From Neobacillus ginsengisoli (GTDB lineage: Bacteria > Bacillota > Bacilli > Bacillales_B > DSM-18226): 64,000 nt of DNA. The notes beneath the pieces were generated by a model. The model did not search any database, was not told the DNA's origin, and was given only the letters and a program-made list of their open reading frames with translations. Where the stretch lies: positions 1 through 64,000 of the forward strand of contig NZ_JAUSTW010000005.1 of NCBI RefSeq assembly GCF_030813055.1, written 5' to 3'. Below are positions 34,797 through 43,960 of this stretch, piece after piece. The position numbers and the translations under genes were made by a program. Position 1 is the stretch's first letter. The number at the start of each line of letters is the position of its first letter.

Positions 34797-34833
34797 GGGA
34801 CGTTTTACGTCCTGATAGGACTTAGAATGTCCC
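34797..34833. promoter_or_regulatory. Nested inverted repeat upstream of gapN
   Basis: GGGAC...GTCCC encloses GTCCT...AGGAC; the order is GGGACGTTTTACGTCCTGAT and then AGGACTTAGAATGTCCC. Two half-sites of a repressor or an RNA hairpin; 79 bases before the gapN start. Confidence 0.45.
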
Positions 34834-34911
34834 GATATTTTCTGTATAATTGACAGAATATTCATCCTGTTCTGAGTTCAATTACTATTTAATGTCAAGG
34901 AGGAATTTTTT

Positions 34912-36366
34912 ATGGGGACAAACGTATTAACTTCATCATCCTATAAGTTTTACACTAACGGAGAATGGAAAGAAAGCCTTTCAGGTGAAACCATTGATAT
35001 AAAGTCACCTTACCTTTCTGAAGTAATTGGAAAAGTGCAGGCTATCACAAATGAAGAGGTGGATGAAGCGATTTGTTCAGCCCAAGAGGCGCAAAAATTA
35101 TGGGCGGAGATATCTATTCAACAACGTGCAAGTTATTTATATAAATGGGCAGATGAATTAGTCAGCAGGCAAAATGAAATCGCTGAAATTATTATGAAAG
35201 AAGTCGGCAAAAGCTATAAAGATGCAAAAAGCGAAGTCACCCGCACAGCGGATTTTATCCGTTACACAATTGAAGAGGCCCTGCATATGCATGGCGAAAG
35301 CATGAGGGGCGAAAGCTTTCCAGGTGGTTCTAAATCAAAAATTGCCATTATTGAGCGCGTTCCATTAGGGGTAGTATTAGCCATTTCTCCATTTAACTAC
35401 CCGGTAAACTTAGCTGCAGCAAAAATAGCTCCAGCCTTAATTGCAGGAAACGCTGTTATTTTTAAACCTGCTACACAAGGTGCCATCAGCGGTACAAAAA
35501 TGATTGAAGCCCTTCACGAAACAGCATTGCCAAAAGGTCTTGTCAGCCTCGTTACAGGCAAAGGTTCTGTGATTGGTGATTACTTAGTCGAACATAAGGG
35601 GATAAATATGATTTCATTTACAGGCGGGACCCATACAGGCGTTAGATTAGCCCAAAAAGCTTCCATGGTTCCCCTTGTTCTTGAGCTTGGTGGAAAAGAT
35701 CCTGGCATCGTGTGTGAAGATGCGGATTTAAAAGAAGCAGCTAAACAGATCATCAGTGGGGCGTTCTCTTATTCCGGCCAGCGCTGCACAGCCATTAAAC
35801 GTGTGCTCGTAAATGAAAAAGTAGCAGATGAGCTAGTGGGATTATTAAAAGGAGAAGTGGAAAAATTGTCTGTGGGTTCTCCGGAAGATGGCAGCACCAT
35901 TGTCCCTTTAATTGATAATAAATCCGCTGATTTTGTTCAAATTTTGATTGCTGATGCTCTTGGTCAAGGGGCTGAGGTAGTAATCGGAAACAAACGGGAA
36001 CATAACTTGATTCATCCAACTCTTCTTGATTATGTTACAGGCGAAATGCGTGTGGCATGGGAGGAACCGTTTGGACCTGTACTACCAATCATACGTGTTT
36101 TATCTGACGAAGAGGCAATTAAACTTGCAAATGAATCTGAATATGGCCTCCAGGCAAGTATTTTTACAAAAGATGTAAACAGAGCGTTTACGATTGCTAA
36201 TAAAATTGAAGCAGGATCCGTCCAAATTAATGGTCGTACAGAGCGTGGTCCGGATCATTTTCCGTTTATTGGTATAAAAGGATCCGGCATGGGAGTACAA
36301 GGAATTCGTAAGAGTATCGAATCGATGACACGGGAAAAAGTAACAGTTTTAAACATTGCTGAGTAA
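34912..36366 (+). CDS. gapN: Non-phosphorylating NADP-dependent glyceraldehyde-3-phosphate dehydrogenase
   Basis: 484 residues; ATG behind AAGGAGGAA. Aldehyde dehydrogenase superfamily: ISPFNYPVNLAAAKIAPAL, the cofactor-binding FTGG (residues near 240), the general base Glu in LVLELGGKDPGIV and the catalytic Cys in SGQRCTAIKRVLV. The RVPLG and SYKDAKSEV segments together with GQRCTAIKR fit GapN rather than other ALDHs. It oxidises glyceraldehyde 3-phosphate to 3-phosphoglycerate, making NADPH instead of ATP. Its neighbour is the triose-producing tagatose pathway 3 kb downstream, which would feed it. Complete and probably active. Confidence 0.9.
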   Translation: MGTNVLTSSSYKFYTNGEWKESLSGETIDIKSPYLSEVIGKVQAITNEEVDEAICSAQEAQKLWAEISIQQRASYLYKWADELVSRQNEIAEIIMKEVGKSYKDAKSEVTRTADFIRYTIEEALHMHGESMRGESFPGGSKSKIAIIERVPLGVVLAISPFNYPVNLAAAKIAPALIAGNAVIFKPATQGAISGTKMIEALHETALPKGLVSLVTGKGSVIGDYLVEHKGINMISFTGGTHTGVRLAQKASMVPLVLELGGKDPGIVCEDADLKEAAKQIISGAFSYSGQRCTAIKRVLVNEKVADELVGLLKGEVEKLSVGSPEDGSTIVPLIDNKSADFVQILIADALGQGAEVVIGNKREHNLIHPTLLDYVTGEMRVAWEEPFGPVLPIIRVLSDEEAIKLANESEYGLQASIFTKDVNRAFTIANKIEAGSVQINGRTERGPDHFPFIGIKGSGMGVQGIRKSIESMTREKVTVLNIAE

Positions 36367-36400
36367 CCTTAGAGTAATGTAGACATCAATTTTTTAAATT

Positions 36401-37055
36401 TATGGGGAAACCATTGATAATACTGATGCAGAAGTAGAACGTTTCTGTGCTGCAGTGAAGAAAGCAAATTCAGAGCTTGAAGCCATTCGTGACAGAGCCA
36501 TAGTTGACCTTGGTGCAGATAAAGCGGCAATTTTTGAAGCACATCTTCTTGTTTTGAATGATCCTGAATTAACGGGTCCGATTAAAGATAAGATTCAATC
36601 TGGGAAAGTTAATGCAGAGTCTGCCCTTAGAGAAACTGCAGATATGTTCATTATCATGTTTGAAAAAGATGGATAATGAATATATGAGAGAACGTGCTGC
36701 AGATATTCATGACGTTACAAAACGTGTTCTTTCGCATTTATTAGGTGTTCAATTTGTTAATCCTGGCATGATTGCTGAAGAAGTTATCATTGTTGCAGAG
36801 GATTTAACGCCGTCTGATACAGCACAATTAAATCGACAATTTGTAACAGGATTTACTACTAACATCGAGGGACGTACATCGCATTCAGCAATTATAGCCC
36901 GTTAGATGGAAATCCCTGCTGTTGTGGGTAAAAAACAGCTACAGAGGGAGATACATACCTTGAAAAAATCAGACATGAAAAAGCTTGCACAAGAAGTTTT
37001 AAATATGCAAACTACATCTCAGGTCATTGAAGCAGTAAATGATACAACAAAATAA
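36401..37055 (+). pseudogene. ptsI: ptsI (PTS enzyme I), ends kept and middle lost
   Basis: The frame starts inside the N-terminal domain (TIDNTDAEVERFCAAVKKAN), shifts at the A5 run 36,663-36,667 into [20 protein letters not shown], continues to [11 protein letters not shown] (the phosphohistidine motif is [12 protein letters not shown] in intact enzymes), meets TAG, and goes on MEIPAVVG. Then about 300 residues including the PEP-binding barrel are missing, and the extreme C-terminus SDMKKLAQEVLNMQTTSQVI follows, ending at 37,055. Start codon absent. A second, intact ptsI must exist elsewhere if PTS works. Confidence 0.75.
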
Positions 37056-37446
37056 GTATTTTTTCTTAATTTAAGATCGGTTTAATGAAATCAGGCGGTC
37101 TTATTTTGTACAACAATATTGAAAATTTTTGTAAAAAACTATTGTGAGATTTGTTTGAAAAATAATTCAGACATATAGCAAGAGTTGTCCAACGGAAATA
37201 TAAAAAGTCAAAAATATTCAGACGGTCAACATTGCTTTCTCTAGGATAAAAGACCATCGGAAAAAAAATAAAAGTAAATTTCCGTAATATGGAAAATGAG
37301 ATTTAGAGAATCTACCTTATATCTTTAACCATGTTTTTATAAAATTTGAAGTTTGTACCAGAGGTGAAATTAGGAATAAAAAGTGGAATTTTAAAAACTT
37401 ATTTTTTGAATAATAAATTAGTCTGAAATATATGGGGGTGGTTTTC

Positions 37447-37635
37447 TTGAAATCAAATGAAGAAACCCTTGAAGATTTAAAAAAGGAATTACTTCGGATC
37501 GGTTCAACCAACCAAAGGGATTATGATTTGTTGAAGAGGAGAGGCCAGGTTTTAAGTACAGCCATTTGTCGAAGATTAAAATTAAGCTGGCCAAAGGTTG
37601 TTGAGAAAACAGGGTTAATATCTTCAAAGAGGTAA
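37447..37635 (+). CDS. Small hypothetical helical protein
   Basis: 62 residues from TTG 37447; the GGGGGTGG at about 37,433-37,440 is the ribosome binding site. Helices EETLEDLKKELLRIG and QRDYDLLKRRGQVLSTAICR, then LKLSWPKVVEKTGL, which looks like a helix-turn-helix as found in homing-endonuclease-associated repeats or phage regulators. No certain family. A tyrosine recombinase scrap follows on the opposite strand, so a mobile-element origin is likely. Confidence 0.5.
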   Translation: MKSNEETLEDLKKELLRIGSTNQRDYDLLKRRGQVLSTAICRRLKLSWPKVVEKTGLISSKR

Positions 37636-37676
37636 ATGTTTAATGCGCCTTATAAGGTTTGGGGTTACTGCTTCAA

Positions 37677-37901
37677 TTAGGAGTATTTTATGAGTGACAT
37701 ATGGAAGAAGAGGGGGTTCCTTAAACCTCCTCTATACTTTTGTTCTGCCAAGTTAGTAGCATAAGTATCTCTTAGCTTGTGTGGAGACATTCTTTTATCA
37801 AATGACTTTGTAAACTTATAAACAATGTTTTCGATTGCTCGGTTGAAAGTGGTATTTCCTTTACGAATAACACTAATTTCTCGAGAATTTATTTTAAACA
37901 A
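37677..37901 (-). pseudogene. Tyrosine recombinase (XerC/S-like) remnant
   Basis: Reads TKSFDKRMSPHKLRDTYATN then LAEQ, the catalytic-box region HxLRHxxAT of XerC/XerS-like integrases; here the first box is HKLRD (His to Asp after Arg). N-terminal and C-terminal parts, including the tyrosine, are missing or out of frame. Confidence 0.65.
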
Positions 37902-37998
37902 AACTGACGGGTTATTGACGGAAAATTATAAATGATGCTATAGTTAAAATAATTTAAGCGAGATTTGTTTTATGCTAGAAGTTTGAGGTGTATTATTA

Positions 37999-39036
37999 GT
38001 GGCGAGATTAAAGGATATTGCTGAATATGTAGGCGTTTCCATCTCAACGGTTTCTAGAGTCATTCAAAATGACCAAACACGAAATGTAAACCAGGAAACA
38101 AAAAATAAAATATGGCAGGCAGTTAAGGAGTTAGGATATATCCCAAACCAGCATGCCCGAAACCTAGTGAATAACAGGCAAACGAAAACTAACACAAGAA
38201 CAATGAAAATTGGCTGGGTTGCCAATCCAATACAAGCGGAGATTAACCCATACTTTGCCGAAATCTATACAGGTATTCGGGACACCTTAACAAATTACGA
38301 CTATACCTTAATAAGTATTACCAAGGATGAGATTGAAAATGAGGCACTGCTTTTAAAGACAATTCATGATCTGGGAATTGAGGGACTTATTCTAATAGAC
38401 AGAATTGACGAGAGTCTCATTGAATATATTCAGCAAACGATCCCAGTGGTCGGATTAGACTTTTACTATACAGATAAAAATATTGCCGTTGTGGATTACA
38501 ATCGTGAGGCTGCAATTAAAATGGTGGTTCAGCATTTAATTAACAAAGGACACCGGAAAATTGGTTTTATTGGTGGAGGTATCAATAAAACTTTTGAAGA
38601 TTTACATGCAGAATATCGGTTTAAAGGCTATCAATCAGCAATGGAAGAAGCTAAACTTTCTATCAGGCCAGACTGGGTTATCAATACCATGTGGAAAATG
38701 GAAAACAGTTACCAGAAAATAAATCAGCTCATTAAAAGAGACCGAGAGCATTTGCCAACAGCCATGGTTTGTGCCAGTGACATGATGGCCATCGCTGCAA
38801 TGAGAGCTGTAATCGAAAATAATCTCAGCATTCCAGAGGATATTGCCTTCTTTGGAGTTGATAATATTGAGATGAGTAAATATTCATCACCACCGCTATC
38901 AACCGTGGAAATTCCTAAATACGAAATGGGAAAAATGGCTGCGAAAACGATTATGGATATGGTGGAAGAAAAAATTACTCTTCCAGTAAAACTTGTTTTA
39001 CCGTTTGAATTAATCATTCGGGAATCATCTTCATAA
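37999..39036 (+). CDS. LacI-family regulator of the amino-sugar operon
   Basis: 345 residues from GTG 37999 with GAGGTGT upstream. HTH at residues 2-22 (LKDIAEYVGVSISTVSRVIQ) and the hinge region NQHARNLVNNRQTKT; then a periplasmic-binding-protein-like effector domain ending VEIPKYEMGKMAAKTIMDMV. It is the first gene of the locus. The two ACGTT-centred sites at 39,073 and 40,503, in front of the oxidoreductase and the ABC transporter genes, are its probable operators. The ligand is presumably an amino sugar or its phosphate. Confidence 0.88.
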   Translation: MARLKDIAEYVGVSISTVSRVIQNDQTRNVNQETKNKIWQAVKELGYIPNQHARNLVNNRQTKTNTRTMKIGWVANPIQAEINPYFAEIYTGIRDTLTNYDYTLISITKDEIENEALLLKTIHDLGIEGLILIDRIDESLIEYIQQTIPVVGLDFYYTDKNIAVVDYNREAAIKMVVQHLINKGHRKIGFIGGGINKTFEDLHAEYRFKGYQSAMEEAKLSIRPDWVINTMWKMENSYQKINQLIKRDREHLPTAMVCASDMMAIAAMRAVIENNLSIPEDIAFFGVDNIEMSKYSSPPLSTVEIPKYEMGKMAAKTIMDMVEEKITLPVKLVLPFELIIRESSS

Positions 39037-39072
39037 AAACGGACCTAAACGGTTCTTTTTTTAAAAGTCTTC

Positions 39073-39087
39073 GGAAAACGTTTGGAT
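39073..39087. promoter_or_regulatory. Probable LacI-type operator 1
   Basis: GGAAAACGTTTGGAT; shares GGAAAACGTT with the site at 40,503. Also resembles a cre site, so CcpA binding is possible. Confidence 0.5.
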
Positions 39088-39154
39088 AAATTGAGGAAAA
39101 TTTTCCGCGGATAATAATATTACATAAATTAAACAAACAAGAGGAGAGATTTAG

Positions 39155-40429
39155 ATGAAAACAATGACAGCAATCTTAATTGGAGCAGGTGATAGAGGGG
39201 CAAGAGCTTACGCGCCATATGCACTTGCATATCCAAATGAATTAAAGATTGTCGGAGTGGCAGAGCCGGGATTGGAAAGGAGAAAGAAAATACAATCTAA
39301 ACACGATATACCTTTCGAAAATTGTTTTGAATCATGGGAAGAAGTATTGAATTTCAACCGAAGAATTGCTGACATTGCGATTATTTGTACACTTGACCGG
39401 TATCACTTTAAACCAACGATGAGAGCTTTGGAGTTAGGCTACCATGTTTTGTTGGAAAAACCAATGTCTCCAGACCCGCTTGAATGTATTGCGATGGAAC
39501 AGGCAGCAAAAAAATATAATCGACAGCTAACCATCGGGCATGTTCTACGGTATACCGAATTTTGGTCAACGATTAAAAAGATAATTACCAAGGGGGAAAT
39601 TGGTGAAGTTGTATCATTGCAATTAAATGAAAATGTAGAAGTGATGCATATGTCTCACAGCTTTGTTCGAGGAAATTGGAATAATAAAGAAAAATCGAGT
39701 CCAATGATCTTGCAGAAATCTTGTCATGATATGGATATTATTTCTTTTGTTATAGGCAAAGAGTGTAAAAATCTTAGTTCCTACGGTTCACTCATGCATT
39801 TTAAAGAGGAAAATGCCCCGGTTGGAGCGCCGCAAAGATGTTTAGATGGATGTCCCGCCGAATTAGAATGTCCATTTCATGCAGGTAGATACTATCTTGG
39901 TGAAGGAAGAGGTTGGGCTAAGAAATTTACAGAAGACTATACGAATGAAGGAATTATTAAAGCATTACAAGATACACCATATGGAAAATGTGTTTACCAA
40001 TCAGATAATAATGTTGTCGATCATCAGGTGGTCAACATGGAATTCGAAGATGGAGCAACTGCAACATTTAGCATGTGCGGCTTCACGAGAGAGCAAACGC
40101 GAATTGTTCAAATCATGGGAACAAAAGGAGAAATCAGAGGAAACATGGAGGATAATAGTATTTCAATCTTTGATTTTCTCACTAAGCATGAAACCGTCAT
40201 TAAATTTGACAGCCCTGTAGGCGGACACGGCGGCGGTGATAACGGTATCATGAGAACATTTCTCCGCGAAATTCAATTTGGAAATACAACAGATAGTGTT
40301 TCTTCCACTTCTGCTTCCGTAAGAAGCCATCTCATGGCATTTGCTGCTGAGAATTCAAGGTTAAACAAGGGTAAATCCATTAATATCGATGAATATTATC
40401 AAAGATTGCTAGAAAATATTAAGGTATAA
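39155..40429 (+). CDS. Gfo/Idh/MocA-family NAD-dependent oxidoreductase
   Basis: 424 residues; ATG behind GAGGAGAG. Rossmann start AILIGAGDRGARAYAPYALA, and the family's EKPMSPDPLECIAME, where Lys of EKP is the catalytic-site residue. A further mark is a cysteine-rich insertion near residue 230-245 (CLDGCPAELECPFHAGRYYL) that suggests a bound metal or structural cluster. Family members oxidise sugars at C1, C3 or C4, or hydrolyse glycosides by transient oxidation, as in GH109 alpha-N-acetylgalactosaminidases. In this operon a glycoside-cleaving or sugar-modifying role upstream of the kinase is plausible. No signal peptide, so it is cytosolic. Confidence 0.82.
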   Translation: MKTMTAILIGAGDRGARAYAPYALAYPNELKIVGVAEPGLERRKKIQSKHDIPFENCFESWEEVLNFNRRIADIAIICTLDRYHFKPTMRALELGYHVLLEKPMSPDPLECIAMEQAAKKYNRQLTIGHVLRYTEFWSTIKKIITKGEIGEVVSLQLNENVEVMHMSHSFVRGNWNNKEKSSPMILQKSCHDMDIISFVIGKECKNLSSYGSLMHFKEENAPVGAPQRCLDGCPAELECPFHAGRYYLGEGRGWAKKFTEDYTNEGIIKALQDTPYGKCVYQSDNNVVDHQVVNMEFEDGATATFSMCGFTREQTRIVQIMGTKGEIRGNMEDNSISIFDFLTKHETVIKFDSPVGGHGGGDNGIMRTFLREIQFGNTTDSVSSTSASVRSHLMAFAAENSRLNKGKSINIDEYYQRLLENIKV

Positions 40430-40655
40430 AGATAGATTGTTATCACTCCGATTTACGGGGTGTATCAATAATAAAGTTGTAGATTAAAAGCTATCCCTTT
40501 TGGGAAAACGTTATCCATAAAGGTGGTGAACGTTATCTAAAATATTTGGAATATTAATGAAAAAGAAGTACGAATTATTCATCTAAGAAAAGCCCTTAAG
40601 TCTTAAAAAGCGATTTTGTTTGAAATCTATTAAATTTTGAATGAGAGAAGGGAAT
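40430..40655. promoter_or_regulatory. Second promoter region of the locus with operator sites
   Basis: GGGAAAACGTTATCC (40,502-40,516, near-palindromic) and GTGAACGTTATC (40,528-40,539) precede the ABC transporter genes, giving two ACGTT centres 25 bases apart. They match the operator in front of the oxidoreductase. Confidence 0.5.
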
Positions 40656-41909
40656 ATGATGAAAAAATGGCTAGTAATGATTTTAGCAGTTTTTCTAGGA
40701 TTGCTAGGGCTGGCTGGCTGTAGTAATAGCGATACGGCTTCCGGTGACGTGAAAGATGGAAAGGTTGAAATTACCTATGGAATTTGGGATAAGAAACAAC
40801 TGCCTGCCATTGATGAGATTATCAAATTATTTAACGAAAAATATCCAAATATCAAAGTAAAAACGGAGCTTACTCCTTATGGCCAATACTTCCAAAAGCT
40901 TGAAACTGCTGCAACTGGGGGTGCTTTGCCCGATGTCCTTTGGATGAACGGTGCTCACGTCGTTCAATATGCTGAGGGAAAAGTAATCCTTCCATTAAGT
41001 GATAGGGCGAAAAAAGATAACTATAGTTTAGATAATTATCCGAAGTCATTAATTGACCTTTATACAGTCGATGGAAAAGTTTATGGAATTCCAAAAGATT
41101 ACGATACAACTGGCTTATGGTACAACAAAAAAATCTTTGATGATGCAGGTGTGCCGTATCCGGATGAAACTTGGGACTGGAATAAGTTAAAAGAAGTGGC
41201 AAAGAAACTAACAAACAAAGACAAAAGTATTTGGGGCTATGCTGCTTTAATGGGTAATCAAGGCGGATATTATGATTTAATTTGGCAAAATGGCGGATAT
41301 ATCGTTCCCAAAGATGGAAAATCAGTTGGTTTCGATCAACCTGAAGCAATCGAGGCACTGAAATACAATATTAGCTTTATAAAAGAAGGATTGTCACCAA
41401 CACAAGCACAAATGACAGAAACGGCAGCTTCTGAATTATTCTCTTCAGGAAAAGTCGCGATGATGTTCGATGGTCCTTGGATGGTTCCTGAATATAAGAA
41501 AAACCCTGATTTAAATGTTGCTGTCGTACCAAAGGGTAAGAAGCGTGCAGTAGCGATTCATGGGTTATCCAATGTAATCGCTGCCAATACCAAACATAAG
41601 GATGCGGCATGGGAGTTCGTTAAGTTCTTAGGCTCTAAAGAAGCTGCCGATGTGTATGCGAAAACTGGGACAGTTATTCCAGCCTATAACGGTACACAGG
41701 AAGCATGGGTAAAATCTGTTCCAAATCTGAACCTTCAAGCCTTTATTGATGGTGCTAAATACTCTGTTCCGCTTCCAAGTGTCAAAAACACAGGGGAAAT
41801 TTGGCAATATGAAACAGATATCCTGAAAAAGGCCTGGAGCCAAGAAGAAAGTGTAGAGGACGCAGTAAAAGAGCTAACCAAAAAAGCAAATGAGTCGCTA
41901 TCTAAGTAG
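40656..41909 (+). CDS. Sugar ABC transporter, extracellular binding lipoprotein
   Basis: 417 residues from ATG 40656 with AGAAGGGAA in front (the ATG at 40641 lies before the site). Lipoprotein signal: MMKKWLVMILAVFLGLLGLA followed by GCSNSD, Cys near residue 21. The mature part is a family 1 extracellular solute-binding protein (VEITYGIWDKKQLPAIDEII, then LPDVLWMNG and SSGKVAMMFDGPWMVPEYKK). Two permease genes follow; no ATPase gene is present, which is normal for bacilli, where a shared MsmX-type ATPase serves several sugar importers. Confidence 0.92.
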   Translation: MMKKWLVMILAVFLGLLGLAGCSNSDTASGDVKDGKVEITYGIWDKKQLPAIDEIIKLFNEKYPNIKVKTELTPYGQYFQKLETAATGGALPDVLWMNGAHVVQYAEGKVILPLSDRAKKDNYSLDNYPKSLIDLYTVDGKVYGIPKDYDTTGLWYNKKIFDDAGVPYPDETWDWNKLKEVAKKLTNKDKSIWGYAALMGNQGGYYDLIWQNGGYIVPKDGKSVGFDQPEAIEALKYNISFIKEGLSPTQAQMTETAASELFSSGKVAMMFDGPWMVPEYKKNPDLNVAVVPKGKKRAVAIHGLSNVIAANTKHKDAAWEFVKFLGSKEAADVYAKTGTVIPAYNGTQEAWVKSVPNLNLQAFIDGAKYSVPLPSVKNTGEIWQYETDILKKAWSQEESVEDAVKELTKKANESLSK

Positions 41910-41971
41910 TTGAAAAAATGAAGAGAGGAATGTATTTCTTCTCTTCAATTTCCATAAAGGGAGGGAATGCT

Positions 41972-42919
41972 GTGAAAGAAATTCCTCTTCAGACTGAAGT
42001 GAAAGCATCTAAAAAATTGAAGGTTACCAGCTTAACAAAAACAAGGAAAAGATCTGATTATCTCTGGGCGTATTTAATGATTGCTCCTACGATGTTGGGT
42101 TTATTTATTTTTTACTTGTGGCCTATTATCCAGACCTTTTACTATAGTTTCACTGAATGGGGAGCATTTGGGCAATATGAGTGGACTGGGTTAACGAATT
42201 ATAAACGGATGTTTGACGATGCAGGCCTCTTACAATCTTTTAAAAACACAGGTATTTATATTATCTTTACCGTGCCAATAGGAATTTTCCTATCAATTAT
42301 TATAGCGGTTCTCCTAAATCAAAAAATTAAAGGGAAATCTGTTTACCGAACCCTGTATTTTTTACCCGTGATTACCATGCCGGCTGCAATCGCGATGGTA
42401 TGGAAATGGCTATTTAATGCGGATTACGGATTGCTCAATTATCTTTTATCTTTGATTGGAATTAAGGGTCCACAGTGGGTAAGTGATCCGAAAATAGCCC
42501 TATATTCTATTATTGTTGTCGCAATCTGGAGTGGTATTGGATATAACATGGTCATTTTTCTATCTGGGCTGCAAGGGATTCCTAAAATGTATTATGAAGC
42601 TGCAGAAATTGATGGAGCGGGCCCGATAAAGGTGTTCTTTAAAATTACACTGCCATTACTCTCTCCTGTTATTTTCTTTGTGTCCATTATGTCTCTTATC
42701 GGAGCGTTTCAAGTGTTTGACTTAATCTTTATGATGATTGGAAAGAGCAGTACGGCGTTAGAAAGTACGCAGTCAATCGTTTATTTATTTTATCAGCATG
42801 CTTTTGTATTAAATGATAAGGGTTATGCAGCAGCTATTGCAGTACTATTGTTAATTGTTATTTTGATTATTACTGCGATTCAAATGGTGTTACAGAAAAA
42901 GTGGGTTCATTATGACTAA
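41972..42919 (+). CDS. Sugar ABC transporter permease (MalF-like)
   Basis: 315 residues. GTG 41972 lies seven bases behind AAAGGGAGGG, so it is preferred over the longer frame from 41,918. Six membrane helices; the EAA loop YEAAEIDGAGPIKVFFKITL is complete and docks to the ATPase. LPLLSPVIFFV follows, as in all CUT1 permeases. Immediately followed by the second permease. Confidence 0.92.
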   Translation: MKEIPLQTEVKASKKLKVTSLTKTRKRSDYLWAYLMIAPTMLGLFIFYLWPIIQTFYYSFTEWGAFGQYEWTGLTNYKRMFDDAGLLQSFKNTGIYIIFTVPIGIFLSIIIAVLLNQKIKGKSVYRTLYFLPVITMPAAIAMVWKWLFNADYGLLNYLLSLIGIKGPQWVSDPKIALYSIIVVAIWSGIGYNMVIFLSGLQGIPKMYYEAAEIDGAGPIKVFFKITLPLLSPVIFFVSIMSLIGAFQVFDLIFMMIGKSSTALESTQSIVYLFYQHAFVLNDKGYAAAIAVLLLIVILIITAIQMVLQKKWVHYD

Positions 42920-42933
42920 AGGGAGTGTAACCA

Positions 42934-43767
42934 TTGGAGAAAACAAGAAGGCTTGTAACAAGTAAATCATTTCTTATCCATTTCATCCTAATTATAGGGT
43001 CGGTGGCAATGGTTTTGCCCTTTATATGGATGATTCTCACCTCGTTAAAAACTTACGCTGAGTCCATTCATGTCCCCCCCGCATTGTTTCCAAAGGAATT
43101 TCAATGGGGGAACTATAAAGAGGTATTTGGACTGCTACCATTCTTCAAATTTATGTTTAATACCATCATTATTACGGTACTACGGACCGTTGGCCAACTG
43201 TTTTTGTGTTCACTGGCAGCCTATGCCTTTGCACGGATTGAATTTCCCGGTAGGAACTTTTTGTTCTTATTGGCGTTGACCGTATTAATGGTACCGGGTC
43301 AAGTGTTTTTACTGCCTCAATACATGATTATGGTGAAATTAGGCTGGCTAAATTCGTTGCAAGCCGTGATCGTACCCGGTTTGTTTAGTGCATTCGGTAC
43401 ATTCCTTTTAAGGCAATTCTTTATGGGACTTCCAAAGGAATTAGAGGAAGCCGCACGACTTGACGGCTGTAACCATTTCAAAATTTATTGGAAGATTATG
43501 CTTCCGCTTTCCAAACCAGGTTTAATTGCATTGGGGATCTTTACAACTCTTTGGAGCTGGAATGAATTAATGTGGCCGATGATTGTTAATAGTTCGACGG
43601 AATCTATGACTCTATCAGTGGGATTATCTTCACTCCAAGGCCAATATTTAACCAACTACCCGATTCTTATGGCGGGTTCCTTTTTAGCAATAGTACCGAT
43701 GCTAATCCTATTTATCTTCCTGCAAAAGCAATTTATTGAGGGGATTGCTGTAACTGGTGGGAAATAA
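42934..43767 (+). CDS. Sugar ABC transporter permease (MalG-like)
   Basis: 277 residues from TTG 42934, behind GGGAGTG, 14 bases after the first permease. Six helices; EAA motif EEAARLDGCNHFKIYWKIML, and the MalG-type tail LQKQFIEGIAVTGGK at the C-terminus. Completes the importer. A terminator-like hairpin follows at 43,771, but genes of the same pathway continue, so it may only lower downstream expression. Confidence 0.92.
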   Translation: MEKTRRLVTSKSFLIHFILIIGSVAMVLPFIWMILTSLKTYAESIHVPPALFPKEFQWGNYKEVFGLLPFFKFMFNTIIITVLRTVGQLFLCSLAAYAFARIEFPGRNFLFLLALTVLMVPGQVFLLPQYMIMVKLGWLNSLQAVIVPGLFSAFGTFLLRQFFMGLPKELEEAARLDGCNHFKIYWKIMLPLSKPGLIALGIFTTLWSWNELMWPMIVNSSTESMTLSVGLSSLQGQYLTNYPILMAGSFLAIVPMLILFIFLQKQFIEGIAVTGGK

Positions 43768-43770
43768 AAA

Positions 43771-43806
43771 CCATAACATACGGTCATAAAAAGCCGTATG
43801 TTATGG
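43771..43806 (+). terminator. Hairpin between importer and enzyme genes
   Basis: CCATAACATACGG and CCGTATGTTATGG form a 13-bp stem; only a short T tract, so an attenuating rather than complete stop. Confidence 0.55.
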
Positions 43807-43960
43807 GTGTATTCAGAGGTATTAGTCTATGAGTATTACATTCAGCTAACTCTAATAAACTTGTACCAACAACCCAACATTACATAGCTTCACTTATTTA
43901 TAAAAAATTAAAACATGTACGGAAAAACTCGATCAATTCAACATGCAGGGGTGCAGGAAC

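Noticed and set aside
40870..41358. Long minus-strand frame inside the sugar-binding protein gene
   Set aside because: Antisense shadow of a well-supported lipoprotein gene; no start signals.
40656..43767. Importer as a maltose or raffinose system
   Set aside because: Subunits alone would allow it, but downstream enzymes are all amino-sugar/tagatose-specific.
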